DNA of 6,114 nt from Saprospiraceae bacterium (GCA_020852155.1 JADZBJ010000160.1:1-6114), one strand, 5' to 3'. Positions 1-5,745 are shown, counted from the stretch's first letter. The notes: generated from the letters alone by a model not told the origin. Numbers and translations: made by a program.

Positions 1-1227
1 CACGACAATCAGGTGTGTTTTGCCCATTTGAATGCCTGTTTCAAAAATGACGTCCATTAAATCCTGAAAAGCGGTTCCGATAAACTGGCGTTGTGGGCGA
101 TAAGGGTTTACAAGCGGGCCAAGTACATTAAAAACGGTGGGTACTCCGATTTTTGCACGTATTGGCGCAAAATGGCGAAACACAGGAAAAATATCGGGGG
201 CAAAAACAAAAGACAGACTGGTTTCATTGAGCACCTGCGCTGATTTTTCAGCATTAAAATGAATCGGAACGCCGAGGGCTTCCAGCAAATTAAAACTGCC
301 GAACCGCCCGGCGGCAGCCCGGTTGCCATGTTTGATAATGGGCAAGCCCTCATGCGCCAACAACAGGCTGGCCAGGGTACTGGTATTAATCCTGGGCAAT
401 CCTGAACCGCCTGTACCGCAAATGTCCACGGCATCCTGATGCGCTTGAAGCGGCTCTTGGGGAAGGGCTTCTATAAACGTTCGTAATTCGTTGGCTTGCT
501 GCAACTTATGGCTCAATGACACCAGCAATATTTGTTTTTGGTCATCCGACAACTGCCCTTCTTCTACCGCCTGAAAAAAACGACTCAGGCTGGCTATTGT
601 CAGGGGCGCCTGACTTTGCAAGCATTTGCTCAATTCATGATAAATCAGGTTTCCGCTGGCTAAACGCCCTGCTACAACATTGCGCAGCATCCGCATGCCC
701 ACCTGATTTTTCATGCTCAACACCGACTCCGGGTGAAATTGTATGCCTTCAATCGGAAAACGTTTGTGCCGGATGCCCATGACTACGCCGTCATCTGAGC
801 GAGCTGTCACCTCAAAATCTGCTGAAATCTCTTGCCCCGCCCAGGAGTGGTAGCGGGCAATATGACATAGCTGTTCAATGCCGGTAAAAATCCCGCGGCC
901 ATCATGTTGAATGGGTACTGACTTGCCGTGAACTGGCGCAATATTGGCCAGGCTCCCGCCGAAGAACTCAATAAGCGCCTGATGCCCCAGACAAACCCCG
1001 AGGATGGGCTTGGTTTGATAAAATTTACCAATAACAGCCATCAGATTGCCCGCTCGCCGGGGAATGGAGGGGCCGGGCGATAAGACTAGCAGATCAAATT
1101 CCACCTCGGTCAATTGATCGGGATCAACTGTGTTTCGATAGACTTTCACCGTACAACCCAACTGGCGAAATGCATCCACCAGATTGTATGTAAACGAATC
1201 GAAATTATCCAGCACTAAAACGGTCAT
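1..1227 (-). CDS. trpGD: Bifunctional anthranilate synthase glutaminase / anthranilate phosphoribosyltransferase (TrpG-TrpD fusion), C-terminus beyond left edge
   Basis: An uninterrupted minus-strand frame of 409 codons begins at ATG 1227 and leaves the window at base 1. Residues 1-190 are a class I glutamine amidotransferase that supplies ammonia for anthranilate synthesis from chorismate. Visible motifs are the start MTVLVLDNFDSFTYNL, SPGPSIPRRAG (50-60), the nucleophile elbow GVCLGHQ with Cys79, RYHSW (125-129) and HPES with His165 and Glu167, so the catalytic triad is complete. Residues from about 195 are TrpD, which transfers phosphoribose from PRPP to anthranilate: a helical N-terminal part, then GTGGSG (271-276), NTST (281-284), KHGNR (299-303) and FNVLGPLVNP (366-375). 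The usual GTGGD aspartate is Ser275, and the Ser-rich stretch after KHGNR reads AAAGRFGSFN. The conserved DE motif lies past the edge. Its own promoter-like box lies upstream, and other trp genes may follow to the left. The family assignment is secure. The exact substrate of the divergent TrpD half is inferred. Confidence 0.93.
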   Translation of the reverse strand, partial: MTVLVLDNFDSFTYNLVDAFRQLGCTVKVYRNTVDPDQLTEVEFDLLVLSPGPSIPRRAGNLMAVIGKFYQTKPILGVCLGHQALIEFFGGSLANIAPVHGKSVPIQHDGRGIFTGIEQLCHIARYHSWAGQEISADFEVTARSDDGVVMGIRHKRFPIEGIQFHPESVLSMKNQVGMRMLRNVVAGRLASGNLIYHELSKCLQSQAPLTIASLSRFFQAVEEGQLSDDQKQILLVSLSHKLQQANELRTFIEALPQEPLQAHQDAVDICGTGGSGLPRINTSTLASLLLAHEGLPIIKHGNRAAAGRFGSFNLLEALGVPIHFNAEKSAQVLNETSLSFVFAPDIFPVFRHFAPIRAKIGVPTVFNVLGPLVNPYRPQRQFIGTAFQDLMDVIFETGIQMGKTHLIVV

Positions 1228-1266
1228 GTGTAAATCACTTTGTATTATTGTATCGGTACAACAGTA

Positions 1267-1274
1267 CAAAGATA
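1267..1274 (-). promoter_or_regulatory. Bacteroidota -7 promoter element for trpGD
   Basis: The minus strand reads TATCTTTG, an exact match to the Bacteroidota -7 consensus TAnnTTTG, 39 bases upstream of the trpGD ATG. Transcription would start near 1260. No convincing -33 TTTG is seen at the expected 19-21 base spacing, so the call rests on the -7 box and its position. Confidence 0.5.
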
Positions 1275-1372
1275 TGATCCTTTTTAAAACCCGCGACAGA
1301 GTCAGGCGATTTTTTTTAAAAAGGGTAAAATTCAGGCTGAGGTAAAAGGTGGAGGGGAGAAGGTTATTCAGG

Positions 1373-1394
1373 GTTGTTTTTGCGCAAAAACGAC
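1373..1394. repeat. Palindrome between the lipoprotein gene and trpGD
   Basis: Bases 1376-1391 (GTTTTTGCGCAAAAAC) are a perfect 16-bp palindrome. One mismatched pair further out, the symmetry extends to 22 bp. It lies about 60 bases after the lipoprotein stop and about 100 bases upstream of the trpGD -7 box. It could be an operator for a dimeric regulator or a weak hairpin in the lipoprotein 3' UTR. It has no loop and no clear U-tract, so a classic terminator is unlikely. The rest of 1275-1453 holds only A/T-rich sequence with no convincing gene. Confidence 0.45.
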
Positions 1395-1453
1395 TATTTT
1401 TTCAACAAAATGCGCTCTATCTTGGGTTTTCTGCCCTTTACCTTTTCACTATA

Positions 1454-1852
1454 TTACTGAGCCATTCTTACAAAACGCTCTGTGGTTTCTTCGTCGAAAT
1501 CTGCGGGTCTGACAGAGGGGTGATCGCCCACTTCAGCGCGCAATCGGAAAGAGGTGTCGCTTTGCCAGTCCAAAATACCAAAAAGGGTTTTCCCCCGATA
1601 AGGTCCGCTGACAAAATTATATAAATCGAATGCCGGTATTGCATTTTGACAATCCAGGCTAAATTCGAAAGGGACAGTATCGCTCTGTGTGCCAAAACGA
1701 TCAATCCACAGACCTTTACCGGATGTTTCAAACACCAGAATATGTCCGTCTTCCGACTCCCATTGACCTGCAGGCGCATGGCAGGGGAGGTTGGAATGAC
1801 ATGCCCAAAATGAAGACAGCGGAACGAGAAAAAAGGTAGCAATTCGTTTCAT
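1454..1852 (-). CDS. Small predicted lipoprotein, lipocalin-like beta-rich domain
   Basis: The 132-residue protein starts at ATG 1852, chosen because it opens a lipoprotein signal: MKRI, a hydrophobic stretch (residues 5-15), then SFWAC with the candidate lipidated Cys18. An in-frame ATG at 1918 would place 22 unrelated residues before the signal and lies in a repeat copy, so I rejected it. The mature part is short and beta-rich: GQWESEDGHILVFE (29-42), then DLYNFVSGPYRGKTLFGIL (76-94) and a C-terminal RPADFDEETTERF (115-127). This order, an opening GxW strand, a GP.RGKTLFGI strand and a final acidic segment, recalls small lipocalin-like envelope proteins of Bacteroidota, but I cannot name a family. 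It lies on the same strand as the acyltransferase and trpGD but is separated from both by long gaps, so it is probably transcribed alone. No TAnnTTTG box is evident upstream; only a partial one (ATGCTTTGC) occurs about 25 bases before the start. Confidence 0.72.
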   Translation of the reverse strand: MKRIATFFLVPLSSFWACHSNLPCHAPAGQWESEDGHILVFETSGKGLWIDRFGTQSDTVPFEFSLDCQNAIPAFDLYNFVSGPYRGKTLFGILDWQSDTSFRLRAEVGDHPSVRPADFDEETTERFVRMAQ

Positions 1853-1905
1853 ACACTTGATGGCTAAAAGATGTGCAAAGCATTTTTCAATAACCTTTTC
1901 CAGGA

Positions 1906-1938
1906 GCGTGTTCGGCAATTGGACTTTGACCTGCTCTC
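1906..1938. repeat. Partial diverged copy of the left end of the 2093-2246 element
   Basis: These 33 bases match 2093-2125 with about four substitutions and no gaps. Both copies contain the core GTGTTCGG, then AATTGGA, then CCTGCTCTC. The match stops after CTGCTCTC, and no facing right end is found nearby. This looks like a solo or decayed terminus of the same repeat family, in direct orientation to the complete copy 187 bases away. Confidence 0.65.
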
Positions 1939-2092
1939 AATCGGCGCCAATCACGTTCAACATTGGCCACAGAAAGGCTACATCATGCTTTAATCAATAC
2001 TTAGACAACTGAAAGTTCTATTAGTTGGCAAGGCGTTGCGCAATTCATTATTTTTTCGAAGTAGGCACTCAATTCAGTACCCAAAGTTTAGA
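1939..2092. other. Non-coding spacer between two repeat copies
   Basis: I see no supported gene here. The only open frames are short, have no start context and run into the repeats. The stretch contains TTAGACAAC at 2001-2009, which recurs at 2901-2909 as the right arm of another inverted-repeat element. The segment may therefore be composed of remnants of several small mobile repeats. Confidence 0.45.
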
Positions 2093-2246
2093 GTGTGTTC
2101 GGGAATTGGATTTTGGCCTGCTCTCGACAAATTTAACTCTGCTCGGCGTTAAAATTTTCGCCTTAGAACCCGGCATGGCTGCAAATTTTGCCTTGATCAA
2201 AATCAAATTTTATCTCGTTCGGCACAAACCCAATTCCCGAACACAC
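2093..2246. mobile_element. MITE-like element with 17-bp perfect terminal inverted repeats
   Basis: GTGTGTTCGGGAATTGG at 2093-2109 is repeated exactly in inverse orientation at 2230-2246. The interior is A/T-rich and shows weak symmetry, so the whole 154 bp could fold back on itself. There is no transposase. The arms are bordered outside by TTA on each side (2088-2090 and 2249-2251), which could be a short target duplication but may be chance. The right end stops two bases past the acyltransferase stop codon, so the element forms that gene's 3' UTR. There it could act as a hairpin that ends or protects the message. A partial second copy at 1906-1938 supports a mobile repeat family rather than a simple terminator. 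Confidence 0.68.
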
Positions 2247-2248
2247 GC

Positions 2249-2803
2249 TTAATCAATGCCATTTTCAGGCACTGCACCTTTTACGCCTTTGTAGTAGTTC
2301 CACAAATATTCAATATCAGCGTCTTCGTCATTTCCCGGATAAAACAGTTGCGGGTCAAAACACACTTCTTTTTTGGCCCAGTCGAATGTACAAAGGCAAA
2401 TAGGCACATTGGCCTGTCGGGCAATATGATAAAATCCGGTCTTGAATTTGCTGACTTTTGATCTGGTGCCTTCCGGCGCGATGACCAGGTGCATACGCGG
2501 TTCGCGATGAAAAGCAGCAACGATAGCGTCTACGAAATGTCCGCCTGTTTTACGCGAGCGATCAACGGGTATTCCACCCAACCAGCGAAACAAGATACCA
2601 AATGGCCAGCGGAAAAGCGTGTGTTTCCCCACATAGTTGGCATGACAAGGCACAGCGCTATTCACGAGTACGCCCAAGGGGAAATCCCAGTTAGAGGTAT
2701 GTGGCGCAGCAATGACCACTACTTTATCTAAATGCGCGGGGTATTGGCCGGTTATTTTCCATCCCCAAAGTCGTAAGATCAAGGCACTGATGCGGCTAAA
2801 CAT
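2249..2803 (-). CDS. Short PlsC-type 1-acyl-glycerol-3-phosphate / lysophospholipid acyltransferase
   Basis: The 184-residue protein is of the membrane-associated acyltransferase family that moves an acyl chain from acyl-ACP or acyl-CoA to a lysophospholipid or glycerophosphate acceptor at the inner membrane. The catalytic HX4D motif is APHTSNWD with His35 and Asp40. The substrate-binding block is VGKHTLFRWPFGILFRWLGG with IPVDRSR (58-84). The third motif is APEGTRS (109-115), followed by KTGFYHIA (121-128). All are intact. The protein is shorter than classical PlsC (about 240 residues) and lacks a clear N-terminal transmembrane segment, which fits a compact subfamily common in Bacteroidota. 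The precise acceptor cannot be read from sequence. A -7 box (TACTTTTG) lies 22 bases upstream of the start, giving a short leader. A MITE-like repeat begins just after the stop codon. It is apparently monocistronic. Confidence 0.9.
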   Translation of the reverse strand: MFSRISALILRLWGWKITGQYPAHLDKVVVIAAPHTSNWDFPLGVLVNSAVPCHANYVGKHTLFRWPFGILFRWLGGIPVDRSRKTGGHFVDAIVAAFHREPRMHLVIAPEGTRSKVSKFKTGFYHIARQANVPICLCTFDWAKKEVCFDPQLFYPGNDEDADIEYLWNYYKGVKGAVPENGID

Positions 2804-2824
2804 AGACGGTAGACATTTTTATGG

Positions 2825-2832
2825 CAAAAGTA
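2825..2832 (-). promoter_or_regulatory. Bacteroidota -7 promoter element for the acyltransferase
   Basis: The minus strand reads TACTTTTGC, an exact TAnnTTTG match with the common following C, 22 bases upstream of the start at 2803. The predicted transcript would start near 2818 and carry a leader of about 15 bases. A six-codon frame (ATG at 2816, stop overlapping the gene start) lies in this leader but is probably accidental. No clear -33 motif is present. Confidence 0.55.
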
Positions 2833-2837
2833 GTTCA

Positions 2838-2912
2838 GAGGTTGTTTAAAATCCCCTCACTGGCTCAAAAAGGCATCTTTTGGAATCCAGCAGAGAAATA
2901 TTAGACAACCTC
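2838..2912. repeat. 75-bp inverted-repeat element (MITE-like or decayed)
   Basis: GAGGTTGTTTAA (2838-2849) faces TTAGACAACCTC (2901-2912). Twelve bases pair with one mismatch, and the match extends to 13 of 15. About 51 bases lie between the arms and encode nothing. No clear target duplication is seen. It sits just upstream of the acyltransferase -7 box, so it occupies the place where a -33 element would be. The right-arm core TTAGACAAC also occurs at 2001-2009. Confidence 0.5.
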
Positions 2913-2927
2913 ACAGCGATAACAAAG

Positions 2928-2965
2928 AAAAGCCGCGAAGCAACAAATGCTGCTTCGCGGCTTTT
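2928..2965 (-). terminator. Rho-independent terminator of porV
   Basis: A perfect 15-bp stem, AAAAGCCGCGAAGCA at 2928-2942 and its complement at 2951-2965, encloses an 8-base loop. On the minus strand it begins 25 bases after the porV stop codon and is followed by TTTTCTTTG, giving the expected GC-rich hairpin plus U-rich tail. On the plus strand it is followed by TTTTCCCGG, so some bidirectional activity is possible, though no plus-strand gene ends here. Confidence 0.88.
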
Positions 2966-2990
2966 CCCGGTTTTTAGAATCTTTTCCTGA

Positions 2991-4211
2991 TTAATCTTCT
3001 GACTCGAAAGCAGAGAAATCAAACAAGAGCGAGAAACGCAGGGTGTTATCCAGTGGATTACGCTGGTTGGTGGTTGGAACCAGATAGGAGAAATTCAATC
3101 CGAAGATATTGTATTTCACACCCAGGCCTACGCTAAAATATTTACGATTGCCTTTGGAGTAATGCTCATAGAAATAACCCATACGAACGGCAAACTGGTC
3201 GTCATACCAGTATTCAGTACCGATACCTGTAGTGATTTCCTTCAGTTCTTCACTGAAACCGCCAGCTGCGTCACCGAACGATGAAAACGCGGCGCTGATC
3301 GGTGATTTTTGACGGTAGTCGGCAATTTTATCACCATCCTGATCACAGAACTCCTCATCATCACGGCAAGGTGTAGGAACGAGCAGCTTATTGAAATCAG
3401 TTGTCAACGTGATTGAGTTATAATCATCCAGATTGACTTTCCAACCCAGGCCCAGCCCCAGATTGGCCGGAATATAGTCGCGGTTGGTAGAGTTGGTGTA
3501 GGTAATTTTTGAACCCAAATTGCTCAGCGCCAGACCAACGGTAAAATCTGTCTTTTTGCGCTGCATTTTAATTGGCGCTTTATAGGTAAATGACAAATCC
3601 GCAGCGCCTGCTTTACCAGGCTTGATTTCATTGCCTTGTTCGGCTTTTTGACCAGTGGCCAGGTTCGAGTAAATGAATTTAGCGCCCACGGCGGCAGAAA
3701 GTCTGCTGCTCAATTTACGGGTATAAGCGGCATTAAACTCGAATTCATTGGGTTTGCCTTGACCTTGTGATTCGCCCTGATCGTTGGTAAAGTCAATACT
3801 ACCGAGCGAAAAATAACGAAGGCTGGCGCCAACTGCCTGCAAATCACTGAGTTTGTAATAACCTGACAAGTAGGCCAGATAAACGTCATTCAAACCAAGA
3901 TTGCGCATCCAGGGAGTATAAGTGGCAGATATTGCTACATTCTGCTCTGCAAAAGCCAGTTTAGAAGCATTATAGTGCATGGCGTTTGGGTCAGCGCTGG
4001 TCGCGATACCTACGTCGCCCATTGCGCCGCCGCGCGCATCCGGTACAATCCTCAAAAAAGGTACTGCAGATGTGACAGCATTAGCGCAAGGAGTACCATC
4101 TACAGGGTCCACGCCATCCACACATTTGGGGTTGAGTCCACCCTGAGCGGATGCAAAGTTGGTCGCCAGTATCGTCAATACAGCAACCATAAAGCATAGC
4201 ATTTTTTTCAT
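2991..4211 (-). CDS. porV: PorV (LptO), type IX secretion system outer-membrane protein
   Basis: The 406-residue protein is an outer-membrane beta barrel of the FadL-like PorV family. PorV collects T9SS cargo from the translocon by its C-terminal sorting domain and delivers it to the PorU attachment complex. The start at 4211 opens a signal peptide (MKKM, hydrophobic 5-19, cleavage near ASA-QGG at residue 22/23). An upstream in-frame ATG at 4262 lies inside the promoter box and is rejected. Family signatures are PFLRIVPDARGGAMGDVGIA (51-70), TSADPNAMHYNASKLAF (71-87), the late barrel region YWYDDQFAVRMGYFYEH (334-350) and the C-terminal NPLDNTLRFSLLFDF (385-399). An unusual loop at 282-299 carries two cysteines and an acidic DQDGDKIAD motif. 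The gene stands alone, with its own promoter and terminator. porU, often adjacent in this phylum, is not in the window. The T9SS sorting-domain protein at 5947-6114 is a likely client. Confidence 0.95.
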   Translation of the reverse strand: MKKMLCFMVAVLTILATNFASAQGGLNPKCVDGVDPVDGTPCANAVTSAVPFLRIVPDARGGAMGDVGIATSADPNAMHYNASKLAFAEQNVAISATYTPWMRNLGLNDVYLAYLSGYYKLSDLQAVGASLRYFSLGSIDFTNDQGESQGQGKPNEFEFNAAYTRKLSSRLSAAVGAKFIYSNLATGQKAEQGNEIKPGKAGAADLSFTYKAPIKMQRKKTDFTVGLALSNLGSKITYTNSTNRDYIPANLGLGLGWKVNLDDYNSITLTTDFNKLLVPTPCRDDEEFCDQDGDKIADYRQKSPISAAFSSFGDAAGGFSEELKEITTGIGTEYWYDDQFAVRMGYFYEHYSKGNRKYFSVGLGVKYNIFGLNFSYLVPTTNQRNPLDNTLRFSLLFDFSAFESED

Positions 4212-4231
4212 TGTTGGATAATAAATTAAAT

Positions 4232-4246
4232 AAGGGACAATCCCTT
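4232..4246 (-). promoter_or_regulatory. Small hairpin in the porV 5' leader
   Basis: AAGGGA CAA TCCCTT is a perfect 6-bp inverted repeat with a 3-base spacer. It sits between the predicted porV transcription start (about 4254) and the ATG at 4211. It could form a leader hairpin close to the 5' end, which often stabilises a message, or be a small operator. Function is inferred from position only. Confidence 0.35.
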
Positions 4247-4259
4247 GACATGAAAGGCA

Positions 4260-4267
4260 CAAAAATA
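4260..4267 (-). promoter_or_regulatory. Bacteroidota -7 promoter element for porV
   Basis: The minus strand reads TATTTTTG, an exact TAnnTTTG match, 48 bases upstream of the porV ATG. A TTTTTG lies upstream, but 26 bases away, which is longer than the usual 19-21 base -33 spacing. Transcription would start near 4254. Confidence 0.5.
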
Positions 4268-4279
4268 AGTCATTTACCT

Positions 4280-4291
4280 TCAGGGCCCTGA
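4280..4291. promoter_or_regulatory. Perfect 12-bp palindrome in the porV / ATPase divergent region
   Basis: TCAGGGCCCTGA is self-complementary and lies 13 bases upstream of the porV -7 box, between the positions of its -7 and -33 elements. A bound dimer would block porV transcription, so it is a plausible operator. The remainder of the divergent region (4292-4422) is T-rich. It has two near-matches to the -7 consensus on the plus strand (CAGATTTG at 4339-4346 and 4388-4395), either of which may drive the ATPase. Confidence 0.35.
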
Positions 4292-4422
4292 CGCAAAAAC
4301 ATCTTTTCAGGATGCTTCTGTCAGCGTATTTTTTTCAACAGATTTGTTTCTGTGCTCATTGTTTTTCCTGAAACCAAAACTTCTTGGCAGATTTGCCCCT
4401 GACAAACTGATCAAATACACTT

Positions 4423-5502
4423 ATGTCTCTCTTAAGATTACACGCAGAACAACAATTTTCAGAAGAACTAGATCAACTCAGCCGGTTTGATTCTTGGGAA
4501 AAACCCGATGGCTGGCGATTATCACCCCGCTGTGTTGTGATGTACATCATGGGAGGTCAACTGCCGAATAAATTTCAGGTTTCACCAAAATACATTGGCA
4601 ATCAAAGACTTATTGAAATTGCCGTTGCTACATTGACCACCGATCGGGCACTCTTGTTATACGGATTGCCAGGCACAGCCAAATCATGGGTGTCTGAGCA
4701 TCTGGCGGCGGCTATTTCAGGTAACTCAACCCTTTTAGTACAGGGCACCAACGGTCTGGGTGAAGAAAATATTCGATATGGGTGGAATTATGCCCGCCTG
4801 CTGGCAGAAGGGCCTACGAATACGGCCTTGGTGCCGTCTCCGGTTATGCGCGGCATGATGGACGGCAAAATCGTCAGGGTTGAAGAACTCACACGTATCT
4901 CATCAGATGTCCAGGATGCCTTGATTACTGTCTTGTCAGAAAAACTGCTCCCTATCCCTGAATTAAATACCGAAATTCAGGCCGTAGAAGGTTTTAACCT
5001 GATTGCAACAGCGAATAACCGCGACAAAGGCGTTAACGAATTATCAGGCGCGCTTAAAAGGCGATTCAATACGGTCATCTTGCCTACCCCCGAAACCATT
5101 GAGGAAGAAATGAAAATTATCGAACACCGTATTGTTGACCTTAATAAGGGTCATTTGAAACTTGCAGACCTGAAACCTTCCTATCCTGAGATTGAGCGTA
5201 TCGTTACCATCTTTCGAGAACTCCGAAATGGCGTCACTCAAGACGGTCGCAACAAAATAAAATCACCCAGCGGCGCTATGAGTACTGCCGAGGCCATATC
5301 TGTAATTAACAGTGGTATTGCGTTATCCCGGCATTTTGGCTCAGGCCAACTTACAGCCAATGATCTGGCATCAGCATTGATTGGCTCTATCATCAAAGAT
5401 CCTGTACAAGATCAGGTCATCTGGCAGGAATACCTGCAAACCATCATGAAAGGTCGCGAAAAATGGAAAGACCTTTACCAGGCGTGCAAACAACATCTAT
5501 GA
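4423..5502 (+). CDS. MoxR-like AAA+ ATPase (subfamily usually paired with VWA / DUF5682 proteins)
   Basis: The 359-residue protein is a MoxR-type AAA+ ATPase, a family of ring-forming chaperone-like motors that act on VWA-domain partners, often in metal insertion, complex maturation or stress. An N-terminal extension (1-55, with HAEQQFSEEL and GWRLSP) precedes the ATPase core. Walker A is GLPGTAKS (81-88). The Walker B region is KIVRVEELTR (149-158), with the usual Asp-Glu replaced by Glu-Glu. Sensor 1 is LIATANN (193-199). The LKRRFN (211-216) block carries the arginine-finger candidates. A C-terminal helical lid includes KSPSGAMSTAEAI (280-292), and the tail ends KDPVQDQVIWQEYL (325-338). 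From memory of the family, nearly full-length relatives sit in operons with a VWA protein, a DUF5682 protein and sometimes a SWIM zinc-finger protein. None is visible here: the gene is divergent from porV and followed by repeats and an opposing gene. The start follows an A/T-rich leader without a Shine-Dalgarno sequence. The family call is firm; the role is not. Confidence 0.9.
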   Translation: MSLLRLHAEQQFSEELDQLSRFDSWEKPDGWRLSPRCVVMYIMGGQLPNKFQVSPKYIGNQRLIEIAVATLTTDRALLLYGLPGTAKSWVSEHLAAAISGNSTLLVQGTNGLGEENIRYGWNYARLLAEGPTNTALVPSPVMRGMMDGKIVRVEELTRISSDVQDALITVLSEKLLPIPELNTEIQAVEGFNLIATANNRDKGVNELSGALKRRFNTVILPTPETIEEEMKIIEHRIVDLNKGHLKLADLKPSYPEIERIVTIFRELRNGVTQDGRNKIKSPSGAMSTAEAISVINSGIALSRHFGSGQLTANDLASALIGSIIKDPVQDQVIWQEYLQTIMKGREKWKDLYQACKQHL

Positions 5503-5519
5503 TCCCTTCAGAGCGGAAG

Positions 5520-5667
5520 GTTGAAGGGGTTGAAAATGGTTGAAAGTTGAAGTAGTTGAAAATGGTTGAAGGTTGAAGTAGTTGAAAAATGGTTGAAGGT
5601 TGAAGTAGTTGAAAATGGTTGAAGGTTGAAGTAGTTGAAAAATGGTTAAAAAGTTGAAGGGGTTGAA
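5520..5667 (+). repeat. GTTGAA-rich tandem repeat array after the ATPase gene
   Basis: Four units of 26-27 bases lie head to tail at 5529-5554, 5555-5580, 5581-5607 and 5608-5633, followed by a degenerate fifth. Each intact unit holds three GTTGAA hexamers. The units are nearly identical: unit 1 has one substitution, and unit 3 has one extra A in a run. In all, 16 GTTGAA hexamers fall between 5520 and 5667, followed by four inverse TTCAAC copies. The array starts 18 bases after the ATPase stop codon and has no start codon or coding signal. It is a minisatellite-like array that probably varies in copy number by slippage. Confidence 0.85.
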
Positions 5668-5698
5668 AGTGCTATCACTTTCAACCTCTTCAACTTTT
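5649..5698 (+). terminator. Long hairpin in the 3' UTR of the ATPase gene
   Basis: Bases 5649-5671 pair with 5676-5698 over 23 positions with one G-U wobble (5660 with 5687) around a CTAT loop. The left arm is built from the GTTGAA repeat and the right arm from its inverse. Further TTCAAC copies to 5709 can pair with earlier repeat units instead, so alternative folds exist. On the plus strand it is followed by CAACTTTCAAC and A's rather than a U-tract, so termination would be atypical. It may instead act as a 3' stabilising structure or an end of the repeat element. Confidence 0.5.
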
Positions 5699-5709
5699 CA
5701 ACTTTCAAC

Positions 5710-5745
5710 AAAAAAAAAGCCCCCCTCCGACTTTCGGAGAGAGGC
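5710..5745 (-). terminator. Strong rho-independent terminator, minus strand
   Basis: On the minus strand a 12-bp stem (5745-5734 with 5730-5719, two G-U wobbles, 3-base loop) is followed directly by nine T's (5718-5710). This is a textbook intrinsic terminator. It faces the convergent ATPase gene. It would end transcripts from the sorting-domain gene, whose stop codon is about 200 bases upstream, or a shorter RNA started at the -7 box at 5862-5869. Confidence 0.88.

Noticed and set aside
516..1031. Short open frames on both strands inside trpGD
   Set aside because: They are overlapping frames of a gene whose motifs are continuous and complete in the chosen frame.
1349..1624. Open plus-strand frame of 91 codons
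   Set aside because: It overlaps the lipoprotein gene antisense, whose signal peptide and protein character are convincing.
2025..2252. Open plus-strand frame of 75 codons
   Set aside because: Most of it is the MITE-like repeat. It has no homology I recognise, no promoter, and it ends at the inverted repeat.
2928..2965. Mobile inverted repeat
   Set aside because: Perfect GC-rich stem, short loop and U-rich tail right after the porV stop fit an intrinsic terminator better.
4212..4262. Seventeen-residue N-terminal extension of PorV
   Set aside because: The start lies within the -7 box, and the internal ATG at 4211 begins a typical signal peptide.
5520..5660. CRISPR array
   Set aside because: The 26-27 base units are contiguous with no unique spacers, so this is a tandem repeat.
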